From: Bacillus subtilis
GTDB taxonomy: Bacteria > Pseudomonadota > Alphaproteobacteria > Rhizobiales > Rhizobiaceae
Reading direction: 5' to 3'
Assembly: GCA_021733665.1 (NCBI GenBank)
Contig: JAHREI010000002.1
Span: 558,001-622,000 of the forward strand
DNA length: 64,000 bases
A program made the position numbers and the translations under genes. Under the pieces are notes generated by a model that worked only from the letters and a program-made list of their open reading frames with translations, did not search any database and had not been told where the DNA came from. This document shows positions 1 through 8,081 of the stretch, one piece after another. Numbering within the stretch: position 1 is the first letter of the stretch; each line of letters opens with the position of its first letter.

Positions 1-309
1 GATAAACAGGATGCCGGTTCTGATCGCGTTATTCGCGCCTATGACAGTGGTCGCCGCCCTGACATTCTGGCGCGTACCGGCTCTGTAGATGTGCTGAACC
101 GCACATTATTGTCGGACTTCCTGCCTGCGCAAATTATTCGTGGTACAGGTCTCGAAATCCTGCGCGTTGTGCCGCCGCTGCGTGCTTTCTTCATGCGCGA
201 GGGTTTGCGTCCGGGTGGTGGTTTCAAAGCACTGCTGCCATCTTTTTCCGCCACCAAAAAACAAGCGACAACACCGGCGATCACGCCACACCAAGACGGA
301 TCACAATGA
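1..309 (+). CDS. UbiH/VisC-family FAD monooxygenase, C-terminal part (5' end outside window)
   Basis: The frame is open from base 1 to a TGA at 307-309 and encodes the last 102 residues of a protein. The segment with AYDSGRRPD, then NRTLLSDF and a Gly-Leu-Glu stretch ending in FFMREG is typical of the C-terminal helices of UbiH/UbiF/VisC-type FAD-dependent hydroxylases. These enzymes hydroxylate the ring of ubiquinone precursors at the membrane. The FAD-binding domain lies outside the window, so the specific hydroxylation step cannot be assigned. The stop overlaps the hspQ start as ATGA, which suggests co-translation with hspQ. Confidence 0.75.
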   Translation, partial: DKQDAGSDRVIRAYDSGRRPDILARTGSVDVLNRTLLSDFLPAQIIRGTGLEILRVVPPLRAFFMREGLRPGGGFKALLPSFSATKKQATTPAITPHQDGSQ

Positions 310-644
310 GTGCTTTTGAAGTAAAATACGCGCGTTTTCAGATCGGACAGGTGGTGCGTCACCGCCTGTTGCCGTTCCGCGGCATCATTTTTGATGTGGA
401 TCCGGAATTTGCCAATACAGAGGAATGGTACATGTCCATTCCCGAAGCCTCACGTCCGAAACGTGAGCAGCCATTCTACCATGTACTGGCGGAGAATGAA
501 GAAACTGATTATGTGGCCTATGTCTCAGAGCAAAATCTGGAAGAAGATGAAAGCGGTGAACCGCTACGTCACCCGCAGATCGGCGACTATTTCGATATCG
601 ACAGCTACGGCGAATATCACTTTAAAGCTGCACCGCTGAATTAA
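306..644 (+). CDS. hspQ: Heat shock protein HspQ (YccV-like, hemimethylated DNA-binding fold)
   Basis: The 112-residue product is a full-length member of the HspQ/YccV family. Visible hallmarks are the N-terminal FQIGQVVRHRLLPFRGIIFDVDPEF segment (given here as a landmark), the QPFYHVLAENEE stretch and the C-terminal acidic YVSEQNLEED region. In enterobacteria HspQ binds hemimethylated oriC DNA and acts as a specificity-enhancing factor for Lon protease. Its role here is inferred from family membership. The start codon overlaps the stop of the upstream ubiH-like gene, so the two are probably one operon. Confidence 0.92.
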   Translation: MSAFEVKYARFQIGQVVRHRLLPFRGIIFDVDPEFANTEEWYMSIPEASRPKREQPFYHVLAENEETDYVAYVSEQNLEEDESGEPLRHPQIGDYFDIDSYGEYHFKAAPLN

Positions 645-645
645 A

Positions 646-1212
646 TTACAAGCCACTTAAAAGCGGAGAGCGCCATTGTTCAAATTGGCGCTTGATATGA
701 TCAAGCTGAGTTGCATCCGGTAAGATGACATCCATTCCGCCGTCATAGGCATAAAAAAGCTGTGCTTTTTGATTTACAAACAGGATGCCGGATATTTCCT
801 CATGGATAGTGAGAGAAAACAAATCATTAAATGCGCCGCTTTTCCAATGATCCTGTTTATAGAAAAAACGGGATTTGCATTTATCTCCGTCAGCATCAGT
901 ATAGGATTTTACGCCTGTGCTCTTAAAATTCATCGCCAGTAATTTTAAAAGATGGCGCGTTTCAGATCTATGAACATTAGTGTTAGCAACCAACCACACA
1001 GGCTCATTGTCGTTAAAAACAAATCCCGCGATGCTGTTGTAGCGTTTTAAAATCTCGTCCTCTTCATGCTCATTAGAAGGATAGCGTTTTCCTTCGGGCA
1101 GAGAATAAAATCTTACCCATTGGTCTCGCCTTTCTTCTCGCAAAAGATACATCAACGGTAGTAAGCCTGAGAATTTACTATTCCAAAATTGTGAGAATGG
1201 GGTGCTACGCAT
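646..1212 (-). CDS. Hypothetical protein, possibly DUF3885-like
   Basis: This 188-residue soluble protein converges on hspQ with one base between the two stop codons. It shows no signal peptide or membrane segment. The C-terminal stretch with LFYAYDGGMDVILPD followed by an FEQWR motif resembles the conserved end of DUF3885 proteins, whose function is unknown. That match is a weak recollection rather than a demonstrated hit. The gene starts about 25 bases from the thrS terminator and so has its own promoter or none that is obvious. No function is proposed. Confidence 0.6.
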   Translation of the reverse strand: MRSTPFSQFWNSKFSGLLPLMYLLREERRDQWVRFYSLPEGKRYPSNEHEEDEILKRYNSIAGFVFNDNEPVWLVANTNVHRSETRHLLKLLAMNFKSTGVKSYTDADGDKCKSRFFYKQDHWKSGAFNDLFSLTIHEEISGILFVNQKAQLFYAYDGGMDVILPDATQLDHIKRQFEQWRSPLLSGL

Positions 1213-1236
1213 TGGTACCTAAATATTAGAAAAAAC

Positions 1237-1264
1237 AAAAAGGCCGGATTGCTCCGGCCTTTTC
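1237..1264 (-). terminator. Rho-independent terminator of thrS
   Basis: A perfect 10-bp stem (AAAGGCCGGA at 1239-1248 with its complement at 1253-1262) and a 4-base loop are followed, on the minus strand, by a run of T. It lies 10 bases past the thrS stop codon. Confidence 0.9.
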
Positions 1265-1273
1265 TTATTTTAA

Positions 1274-3241
1274 TTATGCACGACGAAGATCCGGCGGTGT
1301 TGCCTCTTCGCGCAATGAGCTCAGCGCCTCATCCAGCGACATAGGTGTCTGGTCACGGGAACCGAGACGGCGCACATTCACTGTGCGCTCTTCTGCTTCA
1401 CGCTTACCAAGTACCAGAATGACCGGCACTTTCTGCAGCGAGTGCTCACGCACCTTGTAGTTGATCTTCTCATTGCGGAAGTCAGTCGTTACTTGCAGAC
1501 CTGCTTTTTTGAACAAGTTAGCAACTTCCTGACCGTATTCATCCGCTTCCGAAGTGATCGTTGCCACAACAACCTGAATTGGTGCGAACCACAGCGGCAT
1601 ATGACCAGCAAAGTTCTCGATCAGAATACCAAGGAAACGCTCCATCGAACCGCAGATCGCGCGGTGGATCATAACCGGCTGCTGCTTCTCGGAGTTATTG
1701 TCGATATAGAAAGCACCGAAGCGTTCCGGCAAGTTGAAGTCAACCTGCGTTGTACCGCACTGCCATTCACGACCGATCGCGTCTTTCAGCGTATATTCGA
1801 ACTTAGGTCCGTAGAACGCACCCTCACCTGGTAGAATGCCGGTTTTGATGCGGCCGCCGGAATTGGCTTCAATTGTCTTGAGCACTTCGCCCATGACGCT
1901 TTCCGCACGATCCCACAAAGCATCATCACCCACGCGCTTTTCAGGACGTGTGGAGAGCTTGACGGTGATCTGATCGAAGCCGAAATCGGCATAAGTCGAA
2001 AGGATCAGGTCGTTAATGCGCAGGCATTCATCAGCCATCTGCTCATCAGTACAGAAGATATGCGCATCGTCCTGCGTAAAGCCGCGAACACGCATCAGAC
2101 CATGCAACGCACCGGATGGCTCATAACGATGCACATTACCGAATTCCGCCATTTTGATCGGCAGATCGCGGTAGGATTTCAAACCATGTTTGAAAATCTG
2201 CACGTGACCCGGGCAGTTCATCGGCTTCAGCGCGAAAACGCGGTCATCTTCAGTGTCATCACCGGCAGTGGTGACTTTGAACATGTTGTCTTTATACCAG
2301 CCCCAGTGACCGGATGTTTCCCAAAGGGATTTATCCAGCACCTGCGGTGCATTGACTTCCTGATAGCCATGATCGTCGAGACGACGACGCATATAGCTGA
2401 CAAGGCTCTGGAACATGCGCCAGCCCTTGGAATGCCAGAACACAACGCCCGGACCTTCTTCCTGAAAATGGAACAGATCCATTTCACGGCCAAGGCGGCG
2501 ATGATCGCGCTTTTCAGCTTCTTCCAGCATTGTCAGATATTGCTGCAGATCAGCATCATTCGCAAAAGCTGTACCGTAAATACGTGTCAGCATCGGATTG
2601 TTGCTGTCACCGCGCCAATAAGCACCGGCAACTTTCATCAGCTTGAACGCATTACCGATCTGACCTGTGGACGCCATATGCGGACCACGGCAAAGATCGA
2701 ACCAGTCGCCCTGATAATAGATCTTCAGATCCTGACCTTCAGGGATCGCGTCAATCAGCTCAACCTTATAGGATTCACCCTTATCGGAGAAAACCTGCTT
2801 GGCTTTTTCGCGTGTCCAGACTTCGCGTGTGAACGACTTGTTGCGGGCAATGATTTCACGCATTTTTTTCTCGATAACCGGCAGGTCATCGGGCGTGAAA
2901 GGTTCATTGCGGGCGAAGTCATAATAGAAGCCGTTTTCGATAACCGGTCCGATTGTGACCTGCGTGCCAGGGAAAAGCTCCTGCACAGCTTCAGCCAGAA
3001 CGTGCGCGCAGTCGTGACGGATCAGTTCCAGTGCACGCGGATCTTCACGGGTGAGAATCTCGACTTTGCCTGATGCGCCAAGCGGCTCGGACAAATCACG
3101 TACGGTGCCGTCAACCGCATAGGCGACAGACTTTTTAGCCAGTGATTTGGAGATGGATTCGGCAAGCGCCAGACCAGTCATGGCCGGATCATATTCGCGC
3201 TGTGAGCCGTCAGGAAATTCGAGAGTAATAAGATCAGACAT
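1274..3241 (-). CDS. thrS: Threonyl-tRNA synthetase
   Basis: ThrS charges tRNA-Thr with threonine in the cytoplasm. From this start the product is 655 residues, the normal length. Domains in order are TGS (about 1-62), the editing domain with the [11 protein letters not shown] metal-binding motif (about 70-225), the class II catalytic core (about 240-535) with the MNCPGH motif 2 region and RYEPSG, and the anticodon-binding domain (about 540-640). I chose the ATG at 3241 because GAGGA sits 5 bases upstream; an in-frame ATG four codons earlier (3253) has no better site. A short hairpin (CCCGC at 3259-3263 with GCGGG at 3272-3276) lies just upstream in the leader, but no enterobacterial-type tRNA-like operator was recognised. 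Confidence 0.96.
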   Translation of the reverse strand: MSDLITLEFPDGSQREYDPAMTGLALAESISKSLAKKSVAYAVDGTVRDLSEPLGASGKVEILTREDPRALELIRHDCAHVLAEAVQELFPGTQVTIGPVIENGFYYDFARNEPFTPDDLPVIEKKMREIIARNKSFTREVWTREKAKQVFSDKGESYKVELIDAIPEGQDLKIYYQGDWFDLCRGPHMASTGQIGNAFKLMKVAGAYWRGDSNNPMLTRIYGTAFANDADLQQYLTMLEEAEKRDHRRLGREMDLFHFQEEGPGVVFWHSKGWRMFQSLVSYMRRRLDDHGYQEVNAPQVLDKSLWETSGHWGWYKDNMFKVTTAGDDTEDDRVFALKPMNCPGHVQIFKHGLKSYRDLPIKMAEFGNVHRYEPSGALHGLMRVRGFTQDDAHIFCTDEQMADECLRINDLILSTYADFGFDQITVKLSTRPEKRVGDDALWDRAESVMGEVLKTIEANSGGRIKTGILPGEGAFYGPKFEYTLKDAIGREWQCGTTQVDFNLPERFGAFYIDNNSEKQQPVMIHRAICGSMERFLGILIENFAGHMPLWFAPIQVVVATITSEADEYGQEVANLFKKAGLQVTTDFRNEKINYKVREHSLQKVPVILVLGKREAEERTVNVRRLGSRDQTPMSLDEALSSLREEATPPDLRRA

Positions 3242-3393
3242 TGTCATCCTCATCCAGTCCCGCCAACGATTGCGGGTGGGTGTTTAGAGTAAAATAAGAA
3301 CTCGCCGGCTCCTGCAAAACGAAGTGCAGATATGTCCGGCAATGTTTCTATAATCAATCTAAACGAGGAAATAAACCTTGAGGGAAGAAAAGC

Positions 3394-3759
3394 TTAGTAA
3401 TTCTCGGGTTTTGCTGCAGAAATGTGCCAATAACGCCACGGAAAATACCATTTATAGCAAGGTTCCAGTACTTCCGGCACACGGTCAATGCCGCAGGTAC
3501 CAAAAGGGCCGCAACGCATGACCCGAAACAGTCCCATCCAGCCGCCCGTCCATAAACCATAACGGGCAATCGCCTCATAGGCATATTCGGAACAAGTAGG
3601 CATGTGCCGGCAGGAATTACCGATAAAGCCCGATAAAGTCAGCTGATAAAGCCGCACAAAGCCGACACCCAGCAAGCGATCCGGCGTTTTGCGCCATGCC
3701 CCTTGATAATTGCGGCTATAGCATTTGCGTGTTTTTTGTTCAGACTTCGGCGAGCACAT
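3394..3759 (-). CDS. yidD: Membrane protein insertion efficiency factor YidD
   Basis: YidD is a small inner-membrane-associated protein that assists YidC-dependent insertion of membrane proteins. The 121-residue product has the family signature: a YQLTLSGFIGNSCRHMPTCSEYA block with conserved Cys residues, then the IARYG and RCGPFGTCGIDRVPE motifs. The N-terminus is about 25 residues longer than the shortest homologues, as is usual in alphaproteobacteria. The start lies one base after the stop of the upstream Fe-S scaffold-like gene, so the two are almost certainly co-transcribed. Confidence 0.95.
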   Translation of the reverse strand: MCSPKSEQKTRKCYSRNYQGAWRKTPDRLLGVGFVRLYQLTLSGFIGNSCRHMPTCSEYAYEAIARYGLWTGGWMGLFRVMRCGPFGTCGIDRVPEVLEPCYKWYFPWRYWHISAAKPENY

Positions 3760-3760
3760 A

Positions 3761-4201
3761 TTATTGCGCTACAGCTTTGGCAGCAATCTGGTCGAGACAG
3801 TCAACGACAGCATCAAATGTCAGCAAAGTAGAAGCATGGCGTGCTTTATAATCCCGTACCGGCTCGAAAAAACGTAAATCCTCAAAACGTCCTTCCGGCG
3901 GCGCGCCGTTTTCCTTCAACATAGCGGTCATTTGTGCCTGTAATTCGCGCAATTCAGCCTCTGTGGAACCGATAATATGACGTGCCATCACCGATGAGGT
4001 CGCCTGCCCTAAAGCGCAAGCCTTCACCTCATGGGCAAAATCTGTCACCACGCCGTCTTGCACTTTTAAATCAACCAGCACAGTCGAGCCGCAAAGTTTG
4101 GAATGCGCCTTTGCTGTTGCATCCGGCGCCTCAAGGCGGCCTATATGCGGGATATTACCGGCAAATTCCAGAATCCGGGCATTATACATATCATTGATCA
4201 T
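3761..4201 (-). CDS. IscU/NifU-N-like iron-sulfur scaffold protein, third Cys replaced
   Basis: The 146-residue product has the IscU/SufU fold signature: a KLCGST motif (first Cys ligand) and a KACALGQATSS motif (second). In IscU the third ligand is in an HCS motif; here the aligned residues read RHAST, so the third Cys is Ala. A later Cys (VVDCL) is not at the ligand position. It may therefore not assemble clusters in the standard way. The start has a good AGGAG site 6 bases upstream. It is followed at once by yidD and points away from folE. Confidence 0.85.
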   Translation of the reverse strand: MINDMYNARILEFAGNIPHIGRLEAPDATAKAHSKLCGSTVLVDLKVQDGVVTDFAHEVKACALGQATSSVMARHIIGSTEAELRELQAQMTAMLKENGAPPEGRFEDLRFFEPVRDYKARHASTLLTFDAVVDCLDQIAAKAVAQ

Positions 4202-4508
4202 CCGGATTCTCCTTTAAAGCACCTGAAAATTACCTCAGGATATGTTTTACAAATGGCGATATAAATATTTCATTTCAAGCTGCTATTGCTCATAACACAA
4301 CCTGAATACGACATAAATCGGCACTCTTTGCCCTTTTATTATCTTATGTATACTCTATATAGAACGGGCATTTCCGCTTCCGGCTCGTCCGGAGCGGCTG
4401 ATGGAGACAGGCAGATCCGGCTTTTGCGCTGTAATCTGCAAATGCCGATAATTACCCTGACATAACTGCCAAGCCTTCAGCGGTACAGATTATTTTACTG
4501 CCTGAGCA
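4202..4508. other. Intergenic region between divergent scaffold-like gene and folE
   Basis: About 300 bases with no credible open frame. It must contain the divergent promoters for the minus-strand Fe-S scaffold-like/yidD pair and for folE. An imperfect GC-rich hairpin occurs near 4375-4399. No further element was recognised before the riboswitch. Confidence 0.5.
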
Positions 4509-4567
4509 AGCTTCGTAACAGTGTCCGTTTAACTCGTCTCTCCGCTGAGGGAGACTACGGGAGCTCG
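4509..4567 (+). promoter_or_regulatory. Probable THF-II (tetrahydrofolate class II) riboswitch upstream of folE
   Basis: The leader just before the folE start matches the pattern I recall for the THF-II riboswitch of alphaproteobacterial folE genes. A conserved AACTCGTC (4531-4538) is followed by a GC-rich hairpin (GTCTC 4536-4540 with GAGAC 4551-4555) and then GACTACGGGAGC (4553-4564). The outer helix can pair AGCTT (4510-4514) with GAGCT (4561-4565). The conserved 3' side is also the ribosome-binding site, four to eight bases before the ATG. Folate binding would therefore hide the site and lower GTP cyclohydrolase synthesis, which fits feedback on the pathway. Confidence 0.75.
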
Positions 4568-4569
4568 AT

Positions 4570-5181
4570 ATGAACAAGCACATTGCCGACACAAAAAACA
4601 ATGATGTGATCCGTCCGACGCAGGCTGAAGCCGAAGCTGCGGTCAAAACACTCCTGCTCTGGCTGGGTGAAGATACATCCCGCGAAGGCCTGATTGAAAC
4701 GCCGAAACGCGTTGCCAAAGCCTATAAAGAGTTGTTTTCAGGTTATCAGCAGTCACCGGAAGAAGAACTTGGCACCGTTTTTGAAGAGGTTGCCGGCTAT
4801 AAGGATATGGTGCTGATCAAAGATATCAGCTTCTTCTCCCATTGCGAGCATCATATGGTGCCGATTATCGGTAAGGCACATGTCGGCTACCTGCCAAATG
4901 GCTCTGTTGTCGGCCTGTCGAAGATTGCCCGTGTTGTTGATATGTTTGCGCATCGCCTGCAAACGCAGGAAAGCATGACGGCTCAGATCGCGCACAGCAT
5001 CCAGAACATTCTTAAGCCACTTGGCGTGGCTGTTCTGATTGAAGCAGAACATATGTGCATGGCCATGCGCGGTATCCGCAAACAGGGCTCAACGACACTG
5101 ACCACAACCTTTACCGGTGCGTTTGAAACAGATATCGCCAATCAGGTACGGTTCATGACAATGTTACGGAGTGGTTCATGA
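4570..5181 (+). CDS. folE: GTP cyclohydrolase I
   Basis: FolE converts GTP to 7,8-dihydroneopterin triphosphate, the first step of tetrahydrofolate synthesis. The 203-residue product is of type IA: it has the zinc and active-site blocks [11 protein letters not shown] and [11 protein letters not shown] (zinc-ligand Cys and His), the [13 protein letters not shown] stretch, and RLQTQE in the GTP site. The N-terminal helix region (about 1-30) is typical. Expression is probably controlled by the THF-II-type leader immediately upstream. The stop overlaps the hisI start as ATGA. Confidence 0.97.
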   Translation: MNKHIADTKNNDVIRPTQAEAEAAVKTLLLWLGEDTSREGLIETPKRVAKAYKELFSGYQQSPEEELGTVFEEVAGYKDMVLIKDISFFSHCEHHMVPIIGKAHVGYLPNGSVVGLSKIARVVDMFAHRLQTQESMTAQIAHSIQNILKPLGVAVLIEAEHMCMAMRGIRKQGSTTLTTTFTGAFETDIANQVRFMTMLRSGS

Positions 5182-5588
5182 GACATCTGCCGCCAGAATT
5201 TCCAGCGCAGACAGACAAGCACAGCACCGAGGAAGGTTCTGTGTTTGCCCCGCGCTTTGACAGTGCCGGTCTGATTACAGCTGTTGTCTGCAGTGCGGAT
5301 GATAATGAACTGCTGATGGTCGCGCATATGAATGCAGAAGCGCTGCGCCTGACACTGGAAACCGGCATTGCCCATTACTGGTCACGTTCACGCAAGTCAC
5401 TTTGGAAAAAAGGCGAAACTTCCGGCAATCTGCAAACCGTTATCGAGATGCGCACAGATTGCGATCAGGATGCGCTTTGGCTTAAAGTCAAAGTTGCAGG
5501 CAATGGCCAGACCTGCCATACCGACCGTCATTCCTGCTTTTACCGCGTCGTCAACATCGACGGCGATCATGTTGTTTTACATAAATAA
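5178..5588 (+). CDS. hisI: Phosphoribosyl-AMP cyclohydrolase
   Basis: HisI opens the adenine ring of phosphoribosyl-AMP in histidine biosynthesis. The 136-residue product is the monofunctional form, with no HisE domain. Visible motifs are [30 protein letters not shown] and the metal-binding segment [11 protein letters not shown] followed by [11 protein letters not shown]. It is translationally coupled to folE. The pairing of two ring-opening cyclohydrolases is common in this lineage. A bidirectional terminator follows. Confidence 0.96.
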   Translation: MRHLPPEFPAQTDKHSTEEGSVFAPRFDSAGLITAVVCSADDNELLMVAHMNAEALRLTLETGIAHYWSRSRKSLWKKGETSGNLQTVIEMRTDCDQDALWLKVKVAGNGQTCHTDRHSCFYRVVNIDGDHVVLHK

Positions 5589-5634
5589 AACAATGTACTA
5601 AGAGCTTTATTTAATTTTTTAATGCATAAACCAG

Positions 5635-5672
5635 AAAAGCCCTGCGTAATATAAAATTACGCAGGGCTTTTT
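5635..5672. terminator. Bidirectional intrinsic terminator between hisI and the porin gene
   Basis: A 15-16 bp stem (AAAAGCCCTGCGTAAT and its complement) encloses a short A/T loop. It ends in TTTTT on the plus strand and in TTTT on the minus strand, and so serves both converging genes. Confidence 0.9.
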
Positions 5673-5683
5673 GTCTGGAGGAC

Positions 5684-5714
5684 CGCTCTTTCGCCCTCAG
5701 TGAAGGCGGAAGAG
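5684..5714. repeat. Additional hairpin downstream of the porin gene
   Basis: GCTCTTTCGCC pairs with GGCGGAAGAGC with one G-U. There is no T run on either side, so it is not a standard terminator. It may protect the 3' end of the abundant porin mRNA. Confidence 0.5.
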
Positions 5715-5754
5715 CTTATTTCATAAGAGGCGTCCTTCACCTCTCAGCAGATGA

Positions 5755-6426
5755 TTAGAACTTGTAGTTCACACCAACGCGTACAGTGTGGAAGTTTGTT
5801 TTAACTTTAGCAACGTCTGCATCAAACAGCTTAGCTTTACCCAGATCTGTGTAGAGGTATTCTGTTTTCAGAGTTACGTTGTCTGTGAAAGCGTGTTCTA
5901 CACCGGCACCGGCAGTCCAGCCAGCGCGGGTTTTGGAAGCGCTGATGCTGTCTGTTGCATCGGAGAGAGTTGCTTTAACTTTACCGTATGCAAGACCTGC
6001 TGTACCATAGAGCATGGTGCGTTCAGCAATGTCTGCACCCAGACGACCACGAACAGTACCGAACCACTGAACTTTACCCTGTGCTGTGTAGTCATATGCG
6101 CCAGCAGCGGTGTAATAATCAACCGACTTCTTCATGGTAGAACCCTGGAAGTCAGCTTCGATACCAGCAACGATCTGGTCGAACTGCCAGTTGTAACCAG
6201 CCTGGATACCACCAACAAAGCCACGTGGCTTATTGCTGAAGATTTCATCCTGTTTCATTTTACCGAAACCGTAGCCAGCATTCACACCAACATATGCACC
6301 TTCCCAGCTGAATGTGTTTGCAACTGCAACCGGTGCTGGTTCGTTGTAAACGATAGCATCAGCAGCCATTGCTGTACCGGAGAAGAGAACTGCTGCGGAA
6401 GCAGCGAGAGCAATTTTGTTAAACAT
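5755..6426 (-). CDS. Omp25/Omp31-family outer membrane porin-like protein
   Basis: The 223-residue product has a clear signal peptide (MFNKIALAASAAVLFSGTAMA, cleavage after AMA) and ends in an aromatic residue (VGVNYKF), as outer-membrane beta-barrels do. The repeated FSWEGAYVGVNAGYGFG and AGIEADFQGS segments and the GWTAGAGVEHAFTDNV strand match the eight-stranded OMP_b-brl barrels of Brucella Omp25/Omp31. I start at 6426, not at an in-frame ATG 19 codons earlier, because the signal peptide begins there and AAAGG lies about 10 bases upstream. These are abundant surface proteins in the family. Confidence 0.92.
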   Translation of the reverse strand: MFNKIALAASAAVLFSGTAMAADAIVYNEPAPVAVANTFSWEGAYVGVNAGYGFGKMKQDEIFSNKPRGFVGGIQAGYNWQFDQIVAGIEADFQGSTMKKSVDYYTAAGAYDYTAQGKVQWFGTVRGRLGADIAERTMLYGTAGLAYGKVKATLSDATDSISASKTRAGWTAGAGVEHAFTDNVTLKTEYLYTDLGKAKLFDADVAKVKTNFHTVRVGVNYKF

Positions 6427-6768
6427 GTCTATCAGACCTTTTAGAAAGAAACTCGTTGATCTTGTTTTACACCAATCGTTCAAAATTGCTGTAACAATAT
6501 TGCAACACGATACACTTGCAATATTTATGGTTACTAATATGTAAATAATTCAACACCATAGATATGAGATAAATTATAATCAAATTTTACAGTTAAATAT
6601 AAAAAGACATTCACCTCACACCGCTAAAACACTGTTTTTCATACATTAATCTCAAGAAAACTCAGATTACGACATTTCACTTGTAAAGCATTGGAGGAAA
6701 GTTCTAGTCTGACAACAGCTATAAAGCTGCCTTTATAAAGCTTTGCGGGATACATCCGGAGATATTGC

Positions 6769-7728
6769 ATGATCCCATGGGTAAGACGCCGCCAGCCTTT
6801 CTCTAAAACTGCGCAGCCCACCTCTGCGGAGATCACAAGCCCTGCAACTTTAAAAGCACCACAGCCACTTGCGCTTGCTCTTGGCGGAGGATCCGCACGC
6901 GGATGGGCACATATCGGCGTTCTCCGTGCACTGGATGAAGCAAACATAAAAATCTCCATGATTGCCGGCACCTCAATCGGCGCCTTGGTCGGAGGCTGCT
7001 ATCTGGCTGGCAAGTTAGACGAGCTGGAAGAATTCGCTCGCTCACTGACACGCCGTCGTATGTTCAGCCTCATGGATATCACCTTTCGTGGAAGCGGCCT
7101 ATTCGGCGGCATGAAACTGGATCGTAAACTCCACCAGCATTTGGACGGCTTAAATATAGATGACTTACCCTGCCCTTATGTCGCCGTTGCCACAGAACTA
7201 CGCACTGGCCACGAGATCTGGCTTTCTACCGGCTCTCTTATAATGGCAATGCGTGCCTCTTACGCACTACCCGGAGTTTTCGAGCCAATTCCCTATGATC
7301 ACCGGCTGCTCGTCGATGGTGCATTGGTCAATCCGGTACCGGTTTCGGTATGCCGTGCTTATGAGCAACCGCTCGTCCTTGCTGTGAATCTGAATTATGA
7401 CCAGTTCGGCCGTGCCGCAGTGGTAAAATATAACAGCCCCGCCCGTGCAGGACATGAAGATGTTGTCAGCCCTATTCATAGCGGAACAATAAGCCATGAA
7501 TCACGACTCGGTATTACCGGCGTCATGATGGATGCTTTCAATATTATACAAGACAGGATTTCACGTGCCCGCATGGCAGGCGATCCGCCGGATATCGCTT
7601 TAATGCCGAGCATCGGTCATATCGGACTTACCGAGTTTCACAGAGCAGCAGAAACCATTGACATTGGCTATCAGGAAACCCGCAAACAACTTGAGAATAT
7701 CGAAAGATTGCAGCGCGTCGTTTTTTGA
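6769..7728 (+). CDS. Patatin-like phospholipase (RssA/YchK type)
   Basis: The 319-residue product has a complete patatin domain from about residue 34. The oxyanion-hole loop is GGGSARGWAHIG, the nucleophile elbow is GTSIGA with the catalytic Ser, and the catalytic Asp is in VDGALVNPVP. The first 30 residues are a basic, low-complexity extension without a convincing signal peptide. The family hydrolyses acyl esters of phospholipids. No partner genes flank it; the upstream 340 bases are AT-rich and hold the divergent porin promoter. Confidence 0.9.
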   Translation: MIPWVRRRQPFSKTAQPTSAEITSPATLKAPQPLALALGGGSARGWAHIGVLRALDEANIKISMIAGTSIGALVGGCYLAGKLDELEEFARSLTRRRMFSLMDITFRGSGLFGGMKLDRKLHQHLDGLNIDDLPCPYVAVATELRTGHEIWLSTGSLIMAMRASYALPGVFEPIPYDHRLLVDGALVNPVPVSVCRAYEQPLVLAVNLNYDQFGRAAVVKYNSPARAGHEDVVSPIHSGTISHESRLGITGVMMDAFNIIQDRISRARMAGDPPDIALMPSIGHIGLTEFHRAAETIDIGYQETRKQLENIERLQRVVF

Positions 7729-7996
7729 TGCGGCAATCTTTTTAAAAATCACGAATCTTTTTCCCGTATTCAGCTACTAAAAGGGCTGGAGCATGCTGTT
7801 TGACAGCCTAACCAACAAACAAGAGGTCCTTTTTATCTTATTGAAGTGATTGCAAAAACGAGCTTTTGCGGGCTTTACCCCCCTGCCTGTGAATTACTTT
7901 TAAAAAAATGCAATAAAACGAATAATTTGGCTTGTCAGTGCAATAGTGGTTTGCTAAACAGCGCTCACCGAAGCAGTTCGGTTTCTACCACACAGT

Positions 7997-8081
7997 GCGG
8001 TCGTGGCGGAATTGGTAGACGCGCAGCGTTGAGGTCGCTGTGGGGCAACCCGTGGAAGTTCGAGTCTTCTCGACCGCACCA
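7997..8081 (+). tRNA. tRNA-Leu (anticodon GAG)
   Basis: The 85-base gene, including an encoded CCA, has a GCGGTCG/CGACCGC acceptor stem. The anticodon stem-loop reads CAGCG-TTGAGGT-CGCTG (anticodon GAG). It has the long variable arm of class II tRNAs and a GTTCGAGTC T-loop. It marks the boundary between core genes and the AT-rich island, and a prophage remnant lies 300 bases downstream, so it is a plausible old integration site. Confidence 0.97.

Noticed and set aside
2060-3073. Long open frame on the plus strand
   Set aside because: It is antisense to thrS, has no ribosome site, and its composition mirrors the ThrS codons.
3258-3276. tRNA-like autoregulatory operator before thrS
   Set aside because: Only one 5-bp hairpin is present; it does not resemble the anticodon-like operator of enterobacterial thrS.
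5788-6444. 218-codon open frame on the plus strand
   Set aside because: It is antisense to the porin gene and reflects porin codon bias.
7997-8081. tRNA-Leu as attachment site of the intact prophage
   Set aside because: No copy of the tRNA 3' end was found near 31.2-31.7 kb or 22.6 kb by eye; it stays only a candidate site for the older element.
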